Below are positions 1 to 11,269 of a stretch of 28,770 nt of DNA, one piece after another. A program made the translations under genes and the position numbers. This stretch comes from Chlamydomonas sphaeroides (taxonomy: Eukaryota; Chlorophyta; Chlorophyceae; Chlamydomonadales; Chlamydomonadaceae): positions 24,120-52,889 of the forward strand of contig BDDC01000155.1 in NCBI GenBank assembly GCA_001662425.1, given 5' to 3'. Every line of letters starts with the position of its first letter. The stretch's first letter is position 1. The notes below the pieces were generated by a model. The model made no database searches and was not told the DNA's origin. It worked only from the letters and a program-made list of their open reading frames with translations.

Positions 1-926
1 CAACACGTTCAACACCACCCTCCTGCCTAGCTTACTTGCTTGATAGATGGCAGCAGTCGAGTGTGCAGATCGCCTCAGCCTCAAACAAGACACCAGCATA
101 CCGACTCGGCTGCTGGCGGGGGCGTGCCACGGCTGCTGGGACCTGGCCCTTTGGTGCGCCCTGGGTGCGGCGCTAGCACAGGTGGCACGTATGCTGTGTC
201 ATGACAGATTCTTCGTTAATTTCACCCAGCTGGGTGCCCTGCAGGGCGGCTCTGCTCCGGTGTACTCAAATCAGTTCTAGATCTATTTATTAGTCATACA
301 ACTTTCTTCATCAACCCAAAAGCGAATTATCAACAACTGCGAATCAAGAGCGCTCGTGCTCTGCTGGGGGTTGGGCCTTTACGTGCTGTAGCTGGTTGTC
401 GTGTCAGCACGGCTCGTCATGCTCAGCAGCGCACGCACCGGACTCCATACGCCGCACTGCGCCACACGTTACAACCAGAGCGCGGTGCGGGCATGCCGGC
501 GGCGGCCATTGGACGCGGCATACATACTGACAGCCGACCGGCGTGCGCGCCGGCCGTACCGCGACGCCCACCAGCTCCTGGCACGTATACATGATGGGCC
601 GCCAGCAGCCTGACCGCTCTGCCCAGCTTGCCCGCCGCCTGCCGGTCGCCTGCTGCCGGCGGCAGCCTCTGCTCGGCCCAACCACAGTGGGCCCTTGCGC
701 GCAAGCAGCGCCCCGCACCACGTTCGGCCAGCAAGCACGGCCCGCACTTGCCTGCATCCCAGCACACCTGCCCGCCTGCCCACGCCATGTAAGGTGGCGT
801 CGCACCGCGACATCCGCGCCTCCGCGCCCCCCTGCCGCCCGGCTTGCCAGCGGATGAGCCCTCACATCCGCCCAAGGCCATCTTGCTACGCCGCCAGGCT
901 ACAACCCTGGAACCACGGCTGTCGCC
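1..926. other. 3' flank of the exonuclease gene; no firm gene
   Basis: No gene is supported here. Bases from about 455 to 926 are probably the 3' untranslated region of the minus-strand exonuclease gene, because a minus-strand TGTAA motif lies at 469-473. Bases 270-345 are clearly more AT-rich than the rest of the window. An acceptor-like AG at about 179-180 followed by an open frame to a stop at 278-280 could be the last exon of a plus-strand gene entering from the left, but nothing in its short translation is recognisable. Confidence 0.4.
469..473 (-). terminator. Candidate polyadenylation signal TGTAA for the XRN-like gene
   Basis: The plus strand reads TTACA, so the minus strand reads TGTAA, the usual polyadenylation motif of chlorophyte nuclear genes. 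It lies about 455 bases downstream of the stop codon at 927-929, a normal 3' UTR length for these algae. The motif is short, so chance occurrence is possible. Confidence 0.45.
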
Positions 927-3900
927 TCAACACCAGCGCCCGCCGGGGCCAACCGAGGGGCGGGCGCGGCCCTGCGCGGCGGCCGCGGCGGCAGTCGACG
1001 GCGGCGACGGCGGGCGGTACACCACGGGCCGCGGCTGGGCTTGGACCGGCGCCACCGGGCCGCCGTACGTGCTGTACGTGCCGTACACACCGCCGGGCTG
1101 TTGCTGGGGCGCCAGGGATACCTGCTGCGGTGCCTGGCCGCCGAAGGCGTACGGCGGGCTGGCGAAGGGGCTGCTGCTCGAGGCGGCCGGTGCTTGCGCC
1201 AGCGGGTTGTAGCGTGCGGTCGCGGAGGAGTACGCCTGCGGAACGGCGTACGGCGCCTGCTGCCCGTAGGTGTCGTATGCGGCGTACGGCTGCTGTGCGC
1301 CCGGCCAGTACGGCGCCTCCGAAGAGGCGCCGTACGCATGCGGAGCACCCGACGAGGGGCCCAGCCCGGCGACTGGCGCCGCCGTCGTCGCCACCCCCAG
1401 CGCCGTCCGCAGCAACCGACTGCTCGGCATGGGCGGCGGAGGGCCCGGCATTGCCGCGAGCGGTGTTGCCGCCGACGGCCCGCTGGCTCCGCCCCCGCCG
1501 CCCGCGTCGGCTCCTTCTGCTGCGGTGCTCTTGTTCTTGCTGCCCTTCGGCCTCCCTCTCGCGGGCTTGGCCGAGACCGCGCCCGGCCCTGCCTCCGCCT
1601 CGCCGCCCGCGTCAAAGCCGGCGCCCGCGTCAGCCGCGTCGTTGGCCTGTGCTGCACTCGCGCCCTTGGGCTTCCGGCCCCTGCGCTTGGGAGCCGCGGC
1701 GGCCGGCGCGCCGCTGCCAGCAGCGTCGTCGCTCGCGGCCCCTTGCTCGTGCTGTGCCCCGTGCTGGGGCGGCTGGCGAGCCCGCTTGCTCGCCGCCTCA
1801 GCCGCGGCCGCAGTCCCTGGACCCACATGCGCTGGTGCCGCGGGTGCGGTCGGCTTGGCCACCGGCCGGGGTGGTGGGGCTGCTGGCCGGTACGGCCGCG
1901 CGCCGGCGTTGCCCGGTCCGCTCTGAGGCCGCTGCTGGTGCGACTGCCGGCCGGACGGCGCTGGCGGCGAGGCGGGCGCGGGCTGCGACAGGTACCGCAC
2001 CTCCTCGCCCGCGGGCGCCAGCCGCAGCGTCAGAGCCTGTCCGCTGCCGAACTCGTCGTACAGTACCTCCTGCGGGCGCCGTACGGGACGGCACGGTACG
2101 GCAACACGAGGGGTCAGACAGATGCGGGTAGAATCTTTGGCGGCAAGCATGGGGGCACAGCCAAGGGCGCAGTCGCAAACATATCATATACATGTGATGT
2201 CACCGTATACGTTGGCCTGCCATACGGCACCGCACCTGTCGTACAATGGACGTCAAGTACGCCGCGCCATCCACGGCGAAGGGCGGCGGTGGCGGGCGGT
2301 AGATGGCGTCATACTCGCTGCTGGGGCGGCCTGCAGCGCCGGCAGACAGCGTCGAGGCGTGCCGCTGCTGCTGGCCGCTGTGGGGGTGGCTGTGGCTTTG
2401 CTGCTGCTGCGGGGGGTGGTGCGACTGCGAGCGAATGAAGGCCGCTGCCTCCTGGCGCCCGTCAAAGGCGCGCAGCACCAGCGGTCTGAGGGACGCGATA
2501 TGGCGGGTCGCCCAAGCGGAGGGCCCACAATATCAGTGACTTGGGCGTCGCAGGTCACGAGGTGGTCAAAGGCGGGAGCGCCAAAGACATACACAGCCGG
2601 CGGCTGCCGCAGCAGCTCTTGAAGCGAAGGAAGGGTCAAAGTAGCACCCGCCGCGCCCTCCGACCCGGCCGCACCTGCCGAACGTGGTGGCGGGCCTCTC
2701 GTGTGCCTCCACCACAGCCGTCGCCAGCGCCGCCTCTACGAGGGAGCAGACGCCAGCCGTCAGGCTGTGCGCTTTGCTAGACAGCCAGGCTGAGATGGCG
2801 TTGCCGCATGCACCCCCAGCAGCATTGTGCCGGCAAGGAGCTCGCGACACGCAGCGTGCTTGGGGGGCCCGCAACACACCGCCGAGCCCCGCCGCCTCAC
2901 CGGCCGCCTCCTCCAGTCGCTCCACGGGGAAGCGGCGGTACGGGTGCGCCGCCGCCATGTGCTTCTTGCGCTCAGCCTCCAGCGCATTGATGGCGGCGCG
3001 CTCGCGCTGTTGGGCGGGCGGGGGCCCATAGGCAGCCACGGAGCTTTGACACACACGATACAGGAGCACACGCGCGGTCGAAGGCAGCTGCTGGGAGCCC
3101 GGGACTGCAGCAGCCTCCCGTGCAGCGTTGCTGAAAGGGCCTCACCGCTCGCCCCCCCGCTCCGTGCCGCTGCCGTGCTGCTGCGGGCCCAGCCTCGACG
3201 GGCCCCCGCCCCGCACTGCTGCCGCGCTCCGGCCCGCAACACACCTCGACCTCGGCCTCAAGCTCCTCCACCTCGGCCGCCAACTGCTGCTCCGGCGGCT
3301 CGCCGAAGGGAGCGGTGCCGGACCGCACGGCCTCCAGCCGCTTGCTCGCCAGCGTGCGCGCCTGCCGCGTGGCCTGCGTCTTCTGCGGATGACGGCAGCA
3401 CCGGGAGCAGGGACGTCCATCAGGTCCATTTTTGCATGTCGGCAGGCCCCGAAGCCGACTGTAGCGTGCGTGCGTGCAATGACCCCTCGCCCGTTTCCCT
3501 CGCCCTCACCCGCTGCAGCTGCGCGTTCTCCGCCGACAGCGTACGGCACTGCCTGCACTGGCCGTACAGCGCCTCGTACAGCTCCTCGTCAAAGCCCGGC
3601 CCCGGCCCCGAGCCGGCAGGAGCGGCGCCCTCGCTGTCGCTGTTGGCGCCGCTGCCGGGCCCGGCCATGAGACCGCGCACGCAGGGCGCCGCCAGGTGGC
3701 TGCAGTTGGCGGGCAGCAGCGCCAGCGCGCAGGCCACGGGCAGTAGCGGCTACGAGGAGGCACCAGGGCCACAGCCGGAGGGAGCCAGGGGGGGCGTGCC
3801 GTGAGGGGCCGGCAGCGGGCAGCGGCTGCTGCAGCGGCTGCAAGCTCGTGTGCGCGCAGCACGCGGGCAGGGCGGAGAGGAACGTAGGGGCGTGGGTGGG

Positions 3901-6900
3901 CCCGGGGTGACGGTGAGGGCCGCGGCAGCAGCGTGCCGCAGCGGGCAGGCGTCAGCGGCCCTACCTGCTGCGCGCGCGGGTGCGGGTCGCCCAAGGTGTC
4001 GAGGCTGATGAAGGCGTGGCCGGCGGCGACGGCTGCGTCGCAGGCGGCGGCCAGCGCCGAGGCGGAGGGCGCCACCCCGTCATAGTAGAAACTGGGGGGC
4101 GGGGTGGGGGTGGGTGGGAATCAACGGAGAGAGCAGGGCTGGGGCTGAGGAGTGGAGGGCGGGGGCTGAGGGTTGGAGGGCGCTTCTCCCCCGCCCGTCC
4201 CCCCCCGCCCGCTCGCGACACCCCCTCCTCTCCCTTTCCCTCCCTCCCCGTCCCTCCCTCCCACTCACCGGTAGTCGGGGCACTGCCCGGTGAGGTACAT
4301 CATGAGCAGCCACACGCAGCCGCGCAGGTAGGCCCGCGGGTCGGCGGCCGCCTTGCTGCCCAGCCACTCGCCGGAGCCGCTGGACGAGGGGCCGCCTGCG
4401 AGGGCGACCGGAGCGAGGTGGGGTTCCGGGGCACGGGACACAGGGATCAGGGATCAGACAACCGGCGCTGCGCCGGCCCCATCGCCCTGCGCCGCCCAAA
4501 ACGCGTGGCGACAAAGGGCAGCACTCGCCCGGGCCTGGTGCGCTTAGCTCCGCAACTAGCACGCCCGGGGTCGGCCCACCCACCTGCGCCGCCCGTGGCG
4601 GCTCGCAGCAGCCCCGCCAGCGACGCCGCGTCCAGGCAGGGCGCCCCGCTGGCGGGGTCCACCACAGTCACGCTGCCGCTCGCGCCAAGCGCGCAGCCGC
4701 CCGAGGCCCGGCCCCTGCCGCCGGCGCCCGGCGCGGCCCTGGGGGTCGCGGCCTCGGCGCCGGCACCCCTGTGATGGCAGCGTGCCGCGCAGGGGCCGTC
4801 AGCAAGGTGCGTGCATCGGTGCGCTTCACTGCGCCTGCCGGGGCGTTGCACGCCGCCACGTGCCCCTGGCGCGCAGGCGACAGGGCGGCGCCGGTGGCTG
4901 CTGGCGGGTCCCCCCGCCCACCTGTACTTGGCGACCTGCTGCAGGTAGGTGGGCCACAGCCCGCCGCCGCCTGGGGGTGGGGCAGGGGTGGGCCCGCGGT
5001 CCGGAGTTAGGACAGCAGCACACCAGGAGAGCGCACGGCCGCAGCCGCACAGCGCCGGAGCGTGGCGCCCAAAGCCCGGCCGTGCAGCCTGGCTCCGTCG
5101 AGCGGCTCTGAGCGACCGCTGTCGGGAGGAGCGGTTCGCTGCGTGCCAGGCTGTGGGCGCGGGCGGGGGGCCTGCGGGGCTCACCCTCCAGCCCCACGCC
5201 TCGCACGGAAGGCAGGTAGTCGTTGCCCTTGGCCAGGATGGCGATGAGCGTGAGGTCCAGCTTGGCGTTGAGCAGCACCGACTGCAGCGGCTGCACAGGG
5301 AGGGACGGGAGGGGGCATGCAGCGGAAGGGAGGGGGCCCAAAGAGAGGGATGACAACAGGAAAATGATGGTGGGGGGGCGGGGGCAGGGCAGGGGCGAAG
5401 CTAGTGGAGCTGGTGTCGCGTGTGCAAGTCGCAGGCACGGACCAAGCGGTGTGGGACGCAGCGGCTCGCCCCAGCCCGGCGGGCAGCTAGCATCCGCTAA
5501 CCACACCCAGACCCACGGCGCCGAAGGGCTGGGGTGCAGAGAGTCGGGCAGGCGGGCAGGCGGGCAGGCGGGCAGGCGGGCAGGCGGGCAGGCGGGCAGG
5601 CGGGCGTATGCCTGCCAGCCTTCCGCGCGCACCTGGCCTCCGGCCAGCAGCGGCGCCAGCGGCCCCGCGGCCCACTGGTTGTGCAGCAGGTTGACCGAGA
5701 AGACCGGCAGGCGGGCGTCCAGGCGGCCGTCGTTGAGGCCGCTGTTGGCCACATACAGGTTGGCCTGCCCGGGGTGGGGAAGGGGACGGGAAGAACATTG
5801 GGAGGGCGTGAGAGGAAGAGGGCGGCGGCAGGAGGACGTTCGGTGCTGCTGCGTCAGAAAGCTGATCACGGGAGCGGTTTCGCCGGAGCTAGGCCGGCGG
5901 GGTGGCGGCACAGGGCGCGGCCACGGCCCTGTGGGCTGTGGGCCGCAGGGGTGCCCACCTTGTAGGAGGTGAGGGCCATGAGGATGAGGTCGGCATCGTC
6001 GCCCAGGATGACTGCGGGAGGGGGAGGGACGAGGAATGGGAAAGGGAGGACGCGGATGGTGGCGGGACGGGTGAGGGGCTTCGCTGCAGGACATGGGCGT
6101 GGCGTGCTGCATTGGGCATGGGGGCGGGACAGCGGGCCCTGGATGAGCGCGGGGAGGGAGGGAGGGGAAGGGAGCGCGCAGGGGGACAAGGACGCAAGGG
6201 GGGAAGCTGCCAGCACATGGCCGCGGCAGCGACGCGCTGAAAGAGGGGACGATGTTCCCAGCGAGTCCCGCGAACGGCCTGACGCGGCCCAGCCGCACCG
6301 TGTGTGTCGTTGGGGTCCTCCGGGTGCCAGTGCCGCGCCAGGCGGCCGAGCACCTTGACCTCGCCCTCGCCCTGCGGCGAGCAGCGGGCGTCAGCAAGGC
6401 GTTGGGGCGCAGCAGCGCTCCTGCGCGCCCAGGCGCCTGGCGGCGGCATGCCTGCTGGGCTGCCGCCCAGCTCCTCGAGCACCCCGGCAGGCGCACAGAG
6501 GCAGGACGCCACGGCCCCCGCCCCCTCCCGCCCCCTCTCTCCGCCCCCCTGCCGCCCTGCCCCCGGCCGCACCATGACAGTGCCGTCCGACAGCTCAAAC
6601 ACCAGGTGGCGGAAGCGGCGGGCCGACAGCTGCGGGGCCCAGGGGGTTGCGAGGCAGCAGCGTGTGAGAGCGCACGCACCGCTGGCGGCTGGCGTCGCGG
6701 CTCTGCCACGGAGCTCACTGTCGGGCTGTGGGTACCCGAGCTGAGCCACTGGCGTGTGTACGGGGCTCCCCGACCAGGCCGAGAGCGGCGTGTGATGCGT
6801 GTGCTGCCCTGGCTGCCGCGGTCCCCCGCAGCACAGCCCCACGGCATGGCACGCAGCAGCTCGCGGCGCTCTGCTCCTGCCGCCGCCCGGCTCCTGCCCA

Positions 6901-8099
6901 AGGGCGCCCCTGCCCTCCCCACACCCCAGCGGCGCCCCTACCCACACGACACCCCTGGGGGCGCCCCTCCCCGCCCAACACCACACGCGGTTGTCCGCAC
7001 GCTTTCCCCAAGGCACAGCCCCCTCCCCAGCCCGCCCGCCGCCACCTTGAGGCAGCAGTAGTAGGCCAGCGAGTGGGTGAGGTCCAGCATGAAGGTGGTG
7101 CCCGGGGTGATGGCCACACCCGTCAGCGTCTCGCCCTCGTCCACGTCGCGCCCCGTCTTCTGCGGGGCAGGCCGCACGGCAGGCCGCCGCGGCGGGGGTG
7201 CCGAGATGTCGAGAATGGGGAGTGTACTGTTTTGTGATCGCGCTGGCTCAAGCTTCCAAGCTGAAGGGTGCGGAGAGGTCGACTGCTTTGAAGGGAGCTG
7301 TCCGAGCGGAGCGCCACTGGCGCTGGAAGACGACACCGACCGCGGCACAGCCCGCGGCGTGAGGAAGGCGACATGCGACCAAGTAAGCAGGAAGAAAGGC
7401 AGCCGAAGGAGACGCCTATCGCCCATGGCACATGCTCCTCCCTCTCCTTCCACCTCCTTCCTCCTTCGCCCTCCCTCCCCCTCCCTTCCCCTCCCTTTCC
7501 CTCCCTTTCCCCTCCTTTCCCCTCCCTTTCCCTCTCTTTCCCTCCCTTTCCCCTCCTTTCCCCTCCCTTCCCCTCCCTTCCCCTCCTGCGCCCCACCTTG
7601 CGCCTGTCTCGCTGCGTGAGCAGCTTGGCCAGCGGCGCGGGCCCGTCCACCGCAATCATGACGCTCTTGGCGGGCTGCGTGGCGTCCAGGATGGCGTGCA
7701 GCCGCTTGTGCAGCATCTTGTGGAAATGGTTGTGGTTCTTGGCTGGCAGGCAAGGGTAGGGTGAGGGGGCGAGGAGGCAAGTGCTCGAGGGGGAAAGGAA
7801 GGCGGGGAGGAGGGCGACAGTTGGACGCGGCCACTAGTGGGGACGGGTGTTGGCCCGGCTGGTGACAAGGCGGGATGCAGCCCATCTTTGACCACCATGG
7901 GCCACGAAGTATGAGAGCGGCCAGGGCATGGGCATGAGCGTCCCTGCCGCGAGGCGTGCCCGGCCCCACCTCGCCGCATGACCGTGTGCAGCACGGAGTT
8001 GAGGTCGATGTAAAGATGGTCCACACGGACCTTGCCCAGCGGCACATACGTCTTGGCATACTTCTCCGAGAACCAGATGTTGAAGCCTGGGATGCCCAT
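927..8099 (-). CDS. XRN-family 5'-3' exoribonuclease with AT-hook tail (18-exon model)
   Basis: Exons (minus order): 7970-8099, 7597-7742, 7046-7159, 6573-6629, 6299-6371, 5959-6011, 5633-5764, 5185-5290, 4922-4970, 4584-4768, 4269-4395, 3965-4091, 3510-3749, 3245-3382, 2901-3006, 2529-2674, 2236-2451, 927-2069; about 1,095 residues. It should degrade 5'-monophosphorylated RNA processively from the 5' end. The start reads MGIPGFNIWF, the typical XRN opening. The acidic metal-binding residues of the family are visible: D32 in IDLN, D76 in VDG, E151 and E153 in GEGE, D179 and D181 in DDADLI, and D259 in KGNDYLP. K83, Q87, R90 and R91 match the 5'-phosphate pocket, and H38 is present. Residues about 716-1095 are low complexity, with AT-hooks near 843-851 and 883-895. 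The junction between exons 16 and 17 is uncertain. The catalytic family is secure; the nuclear or cytosolic class is not. The AT-hooks favour the nucleus (inference). Confidence 0.9.
5545..5605 (+). repeat. 8-bp tandem repeat (CGGGCAGG)7 in an exonuclease intron
   Basis: Seven perfect copies of an 8-base unit, CGGGCAGG, plus five bases of an eighth, lie in the intron between exons 7 and 8 of the XRN-like gene. The plus strand is G-rich in short runs and could form a G-quadruplex. The transcribed RNA carries the C-rich complement, close to the 5' end of the intron. Confidence 0.95.
7469..7587. repeat. 119-base uninterrupted pyrimidine tract in an exonuclease intron
   Basis: Every plus-strand base from 7469 to 7587 is C or T, in blocks such as CCCTCCCTTT and CCCCTCCTTT. 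It sits in the intron between exons 2 and 3 of the minus-strand XRN-like gene, beginning about nine bases inside the donor. The pre-mRNA therefore carries a purine-only G/A tract there. Such tracts can form triplex DNA or G-quadruplex RNA, which is general knowledge and not shown here. Confidence 0.95.
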
Positions 8100-8869
8100 G
8101 CTGTCCGGCTGCGGCGCTTGCCGCAGTGGTTTGGTTAGTGCGGTGGGAGTGTGGTGGGGAGGGGCGTCACGCGAGGCCCAGAGGGGGCTGTGGAGGCGAG
8201 GGCCCTAGGGCGCTGGGTCGTCGGAAGCAGCTGGCCTTTGCTGTTTGTTACTGGATAATAAACTGTTTGCACTAGGCCAAGAGGCCCACCTGCAGCTCTA
8301 CGCGTCTGTGATATCAATGCGCGCCGGGGGTCAGCGCGTGGCGATGGTGCGCCATCGTAAGCATGTCTTTTATTGTAAAATATGGAGCTTGAGTGTGCTA
8401 TTGGGGAACGGCTAGACGCTGCACTTCCCACCGTGCCGGGATGGCGATTGCGTTCAAGGACCCTATAACCAAGGCCCCGTGCATACATCTGCATATAGCG
8501 TAACGTCACAATACAACTCATACGGTCAGAATAATTCCAGCCGTGCGCCGACAAACAACGGACTAGGTTCTAGTCTACGGAGGAGGTCTCCTGTGCCCGG
8601 CCCTGCCAGCGACAGCTTGTAAGTGACCATCCAACGTGTCGGATGACGTCAGTGACGTGCACAGCAACAGGGATCACGCGCATGGCTTGGCGCAACGGAC
8701 TTGCTGCTGCCGGTTCCGGTGCAGAACCAGTCCTGCTCGGCGGCACGCTCTTTGAACAGCATGGACTTCCCCTTCGTCGCTGTAGCTCGTTGCTGCCCGA
8801 CGTGAGCCGGTCCCGTTGCCGGTTATGCCGAGACACGCACGCCCACCCTCCCCTCCGCTCAGGCCGAAC
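8100..8869. promoter_or_regulatory. Divergent intergenic region between exonuclease and zinc-finger genes
   Basis: This 770-base gap holds both promoters and 5' untranslated regions. It includes AT-richer stretches at about 8250-8270 and 8365-8390 that contain TATA-like strings, and another TATA-like string near 8462. None is positioned well enough to assign to one gene. No coding region is supported here; open frames in it show no recognisable protein. Confidence 0.55.
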
Positions 8870-10201
8870 ATGGCGACAAACCTGTGTGCCGAGTGCGGCA
8901 CCCGCTTCGACCGAGCCGAGTACAGCGCGCACATGCGTGACGTGCACGGTGTGTCGGTGCAGCGCGACAGCGACGACGAGGCCCCGGCTGCCGATGCCGC
9001 GGCTGGCGGCGACGGCACTCAGGCGCCCAAGCCCCGCCGGGAGCGCCGCCCCCGCCGCGCAGAGGACGCGCCGCCCGGTGACTTCGCCTGCACCGAGTGC
9101 GACCGCACCTTTGCCAGCCAGCAGGGCCTCCGCCGGCACCTGCAGGCCAAGCACCCCGAGTCGACCGCGACCGCGGCGGCCGTGGAGGCCGCGGCCAACG
9201 AGCCCAAGCCGGCGACGGTCCGCCGTGGCGGCCGGCAGCCGCGCGCCGGCTCCGAGGAAGCCGGCGCCGAGGGCGCCGCCGGCGAGGGAGGCCGCCGCGC
9301 GCCTCGCCAGCGCCGGCCCCGTGGCGCCCGCCCCGCGGCGGCGGCCGTCCCCGTCGACCCCGACGCCGCCGCGGCCATGGCCGGCGCCGCGGCCGCCGCC
9401 GCGATCACGGGCGGGTCGGCGGCGTCGGAGCCGCAGCCCGACCGCATGATCATGCTCTTCCGCTGCAAGCTGTGCGAGCAGGGCTTCAAGTGAGTAGCCC
9501 GCCGCCGCCGCTGCAGCGAGAGGGCGCGGCGGCTGGAAGTCACGTAACCATCTGCACCTCTGCAAGTGCTTAGGCGTACGCAGCTTGATGCCGCGTGTCC
9601 AAGCATGTCTTCTGCTGCTGCCAAGGCCTGAAGCCACGTGCGCGCTATGACCACGGCGGCTCCCGAGACCATCCTGGCCCCTGCCTGCCTGCCTGCCTGC
9701 CTGAACCCCAGGTCCAAGAACCGAGCTCGCGAGCACGTGACGACCGAGCACCCCGGGAACGTGCCCGCCGAGGCGCCGCCGGCCGCCGAGGGCTCGACTG
9801 CGGCGCCGGTGCCCGCGGACGCGCTGCTCGAGCAGGCCGAGGTGAGCTGGCCGAGGGCTGGTCGTGGACAGCCTGGCGGTAGCTGGGCACTGCCCCGAGC
9901 CGTTGCGGTGTGCAAGTGCTAGCGCGTCTGGTTGTTGGTTGGGAGACCAAGTCGGGCGGCCGTGCTGACGCGCTGAGCTGTGGCCGCACCTGTGCAGGTC
10001 GTGGCGCGCCGCGCGCCCCGCGCGCCGCGCCCCCGCGGCGGCCGCAAGCCGGCGCCCGATGGCGCCGACGGCGAGGCCAAGCCGGCGCCGGTGCGCCGCG
10101 GCGGCCGGCCGCCCAAGGGCGCCGGCAAGGCGGCGGACGCGGAGGGCGGCAAGGCCGGGGGTGACGACCTGGCGGCTCTCGGCATCGTCTCGGCAACGTA
10201 G
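8870..10201 (+). CDS. C2H2 zinc-finger protein with basic GGR/RGG patches (3 exons)
   Basis: Exons 8870-9489, 9712-9841 and 9998-10201 join in frame to give about 317 residues. There are three C2H2 fingers: C6, C9, H21, H26; C74, C77, H90, H95; and C199, C202, H215, H220. The third finger exists only after splicing, because intron 1 falls in the K207 codon between its Cys pair and His pair. This is strong support for that intron. Between and after the fingers lie Ala/Pro/Arg-rich segments with motifs such as RRGGRQPR, PRGGRKP and RRGGRPPKG, which resemble AT-hook or RGG nucleic-acid-binding patches. The start was placed at 8870, directly before finger 1; an in-frame upstream Met at 8816 is not needed. 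A role as DNA- or RNA-binding regulator is likely from the family, but the target is unknown. Confidence 0.85.
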
Positions 10202-11269
10202 CCACCTGGTGCGGCAGGCCAGCCTTGCAGATTCACGTGTGAGGCTGGCGGACGCGACCGAGCAGGAGAGGAGAGGAGAGGAGAGGGGACGGGCGTGACC
10301 GCCGGTGCGGGACCACCGCGGAGGAGCGCCGCGCCCCGGTATCGCGCGGTCGGCTCGCCGCTCTCGGCGCCGGGGCCGCGCCGCCCACGCGCGCGCAGGC
10401 GTCCCGGGGCTGCAGTGCGACGCCCGCTTCGCCGGCGTGCTGCGTCAGCCGTCGCCAGCCGCTTGCAAGCCTCCTTGAGGGGCACGATGTCCCCATTCCA
10501 TGATGCAACACATTGCAAACCCACGCGATCCAGCGCTGACAGTCCGTTGCGCCGTGCGTGCTTTTCCGCCCGTGACTAGCGCGCCTGCCGCTTCGGTGAC
10601 TGGTGTCGACTCGCTTGTCGGCGGCTGCGGCCGAGCCGAGTCCTGTGGGCGACGTCCGGCGCCGCAGCCGGCTGCGGCGGCGGGCCGCAGAAGCGTTGGC
10701 GGTCAGCAAAGATGGCACCTTGCTGCCGCTGCGGTGGCTGGCCGTGTGGCTCGTCGCGCTGGGCCGCCGGAGCTCTCGATGAGTGTCCACGGTCCCATGT
10801 AAGACTGCTGAGGTGCTTGCCGGCACCGCGTGCCGTGTCGCGCACGAGAACCCCAACATTGCACTGCAACGTCCTCGCACCCAACACGTCAACCCAGCGG
10901 GCTGCGAGCGCCCACCCGCGGCCCGACGCCATGCCCGCGGCCCCGCGCTGCCACGCACCGCCACCGCTGCAGCGGCACGCAGTCCTCCTCGCTGCACAGG
11001 CTCCGCCGTGTGCCCGGCCACTCCCGCTCCGTCACGCCCCTGCACGGCCTGCTCCGCAGCACCCGCCGCCCTGCTGTTGTGCGGACCATCAGTCCAGACG
11101 TGCTGCTCAGACCGTCGCAGCCGTGCAGGCTACCCACCACAGTCAGGGGCACGCAGGACACAGCCCCAGCAGCCCCACAGAGCACAATGAAGCTATCCTT
11201 TTCCGCAAAGAGCGCCGCTCGCTGCCAGGTCCTGCGCCGCCCCACACCAGCCCGGCAGCGCACGCCTCA
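10202..11269. other. Convergent 3' regions of zinc-finger gene and secreted-protein gene
   Basis: No gene is supported in this gap of about 1.07 kb. The left part, up to about 10815, is probably the zinc-finger 3' UTR, ending near a plus-strand TGTAA at 10798-10802. A short 5-base repeat of AGGAG lies at about 10264-10286. The right part should contain the 3' UTR of the minus-strand secreted-protein gene. I found no minus-strand TGTAA between 10803 and 11269, so its 3' end is unplaced. Confidence 0.5.
10798..10802 (+). terminator. Candidate polyadenylation signal TGTAA for the zinc-finger gene
   Basis: TGTAA on the plus strand, about 600 bases after the zinc-finger stop codon at 10199-10201. 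It is the chlorophyte polyadenylation motif and the first one seen downstream. The position is plausible and unproven. Confidence 0.5.

Noticed and set aside
47..280. Short plus-strand open frame at the left edge
   Set aside because: No recognisable sequence; at most its last third could be a terminal exon, so it is not annotated as a gene.
695..2131. Long plus-strand open frame of 478 codons
   Set aside because: It is antisense to the last exonuclease exon and is almost all Arg, Ala and Pro, the usual shadow of GC-rich coding DNA.
4826..6922. Minus-strand open frame of 698 codons
   Set aside because: It runs through several introns and contains only one exonuclease exon in its correct frame; stop codons are rare at this GC content.
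8135..8554. Minus-strand open frame in the divergent gap
   Set aside because: Its composition resembles translated non-coding DNA, with no domain and no start context; the region better fits promoters and 5' UTRs.
8570..9751. Minus-strand open frame of 393 codons opposite the zinc-finger gene
   Set aside because: Composition is low complexity and the opposite strand has three intact C2H2 fingers with a splice that restores the third.
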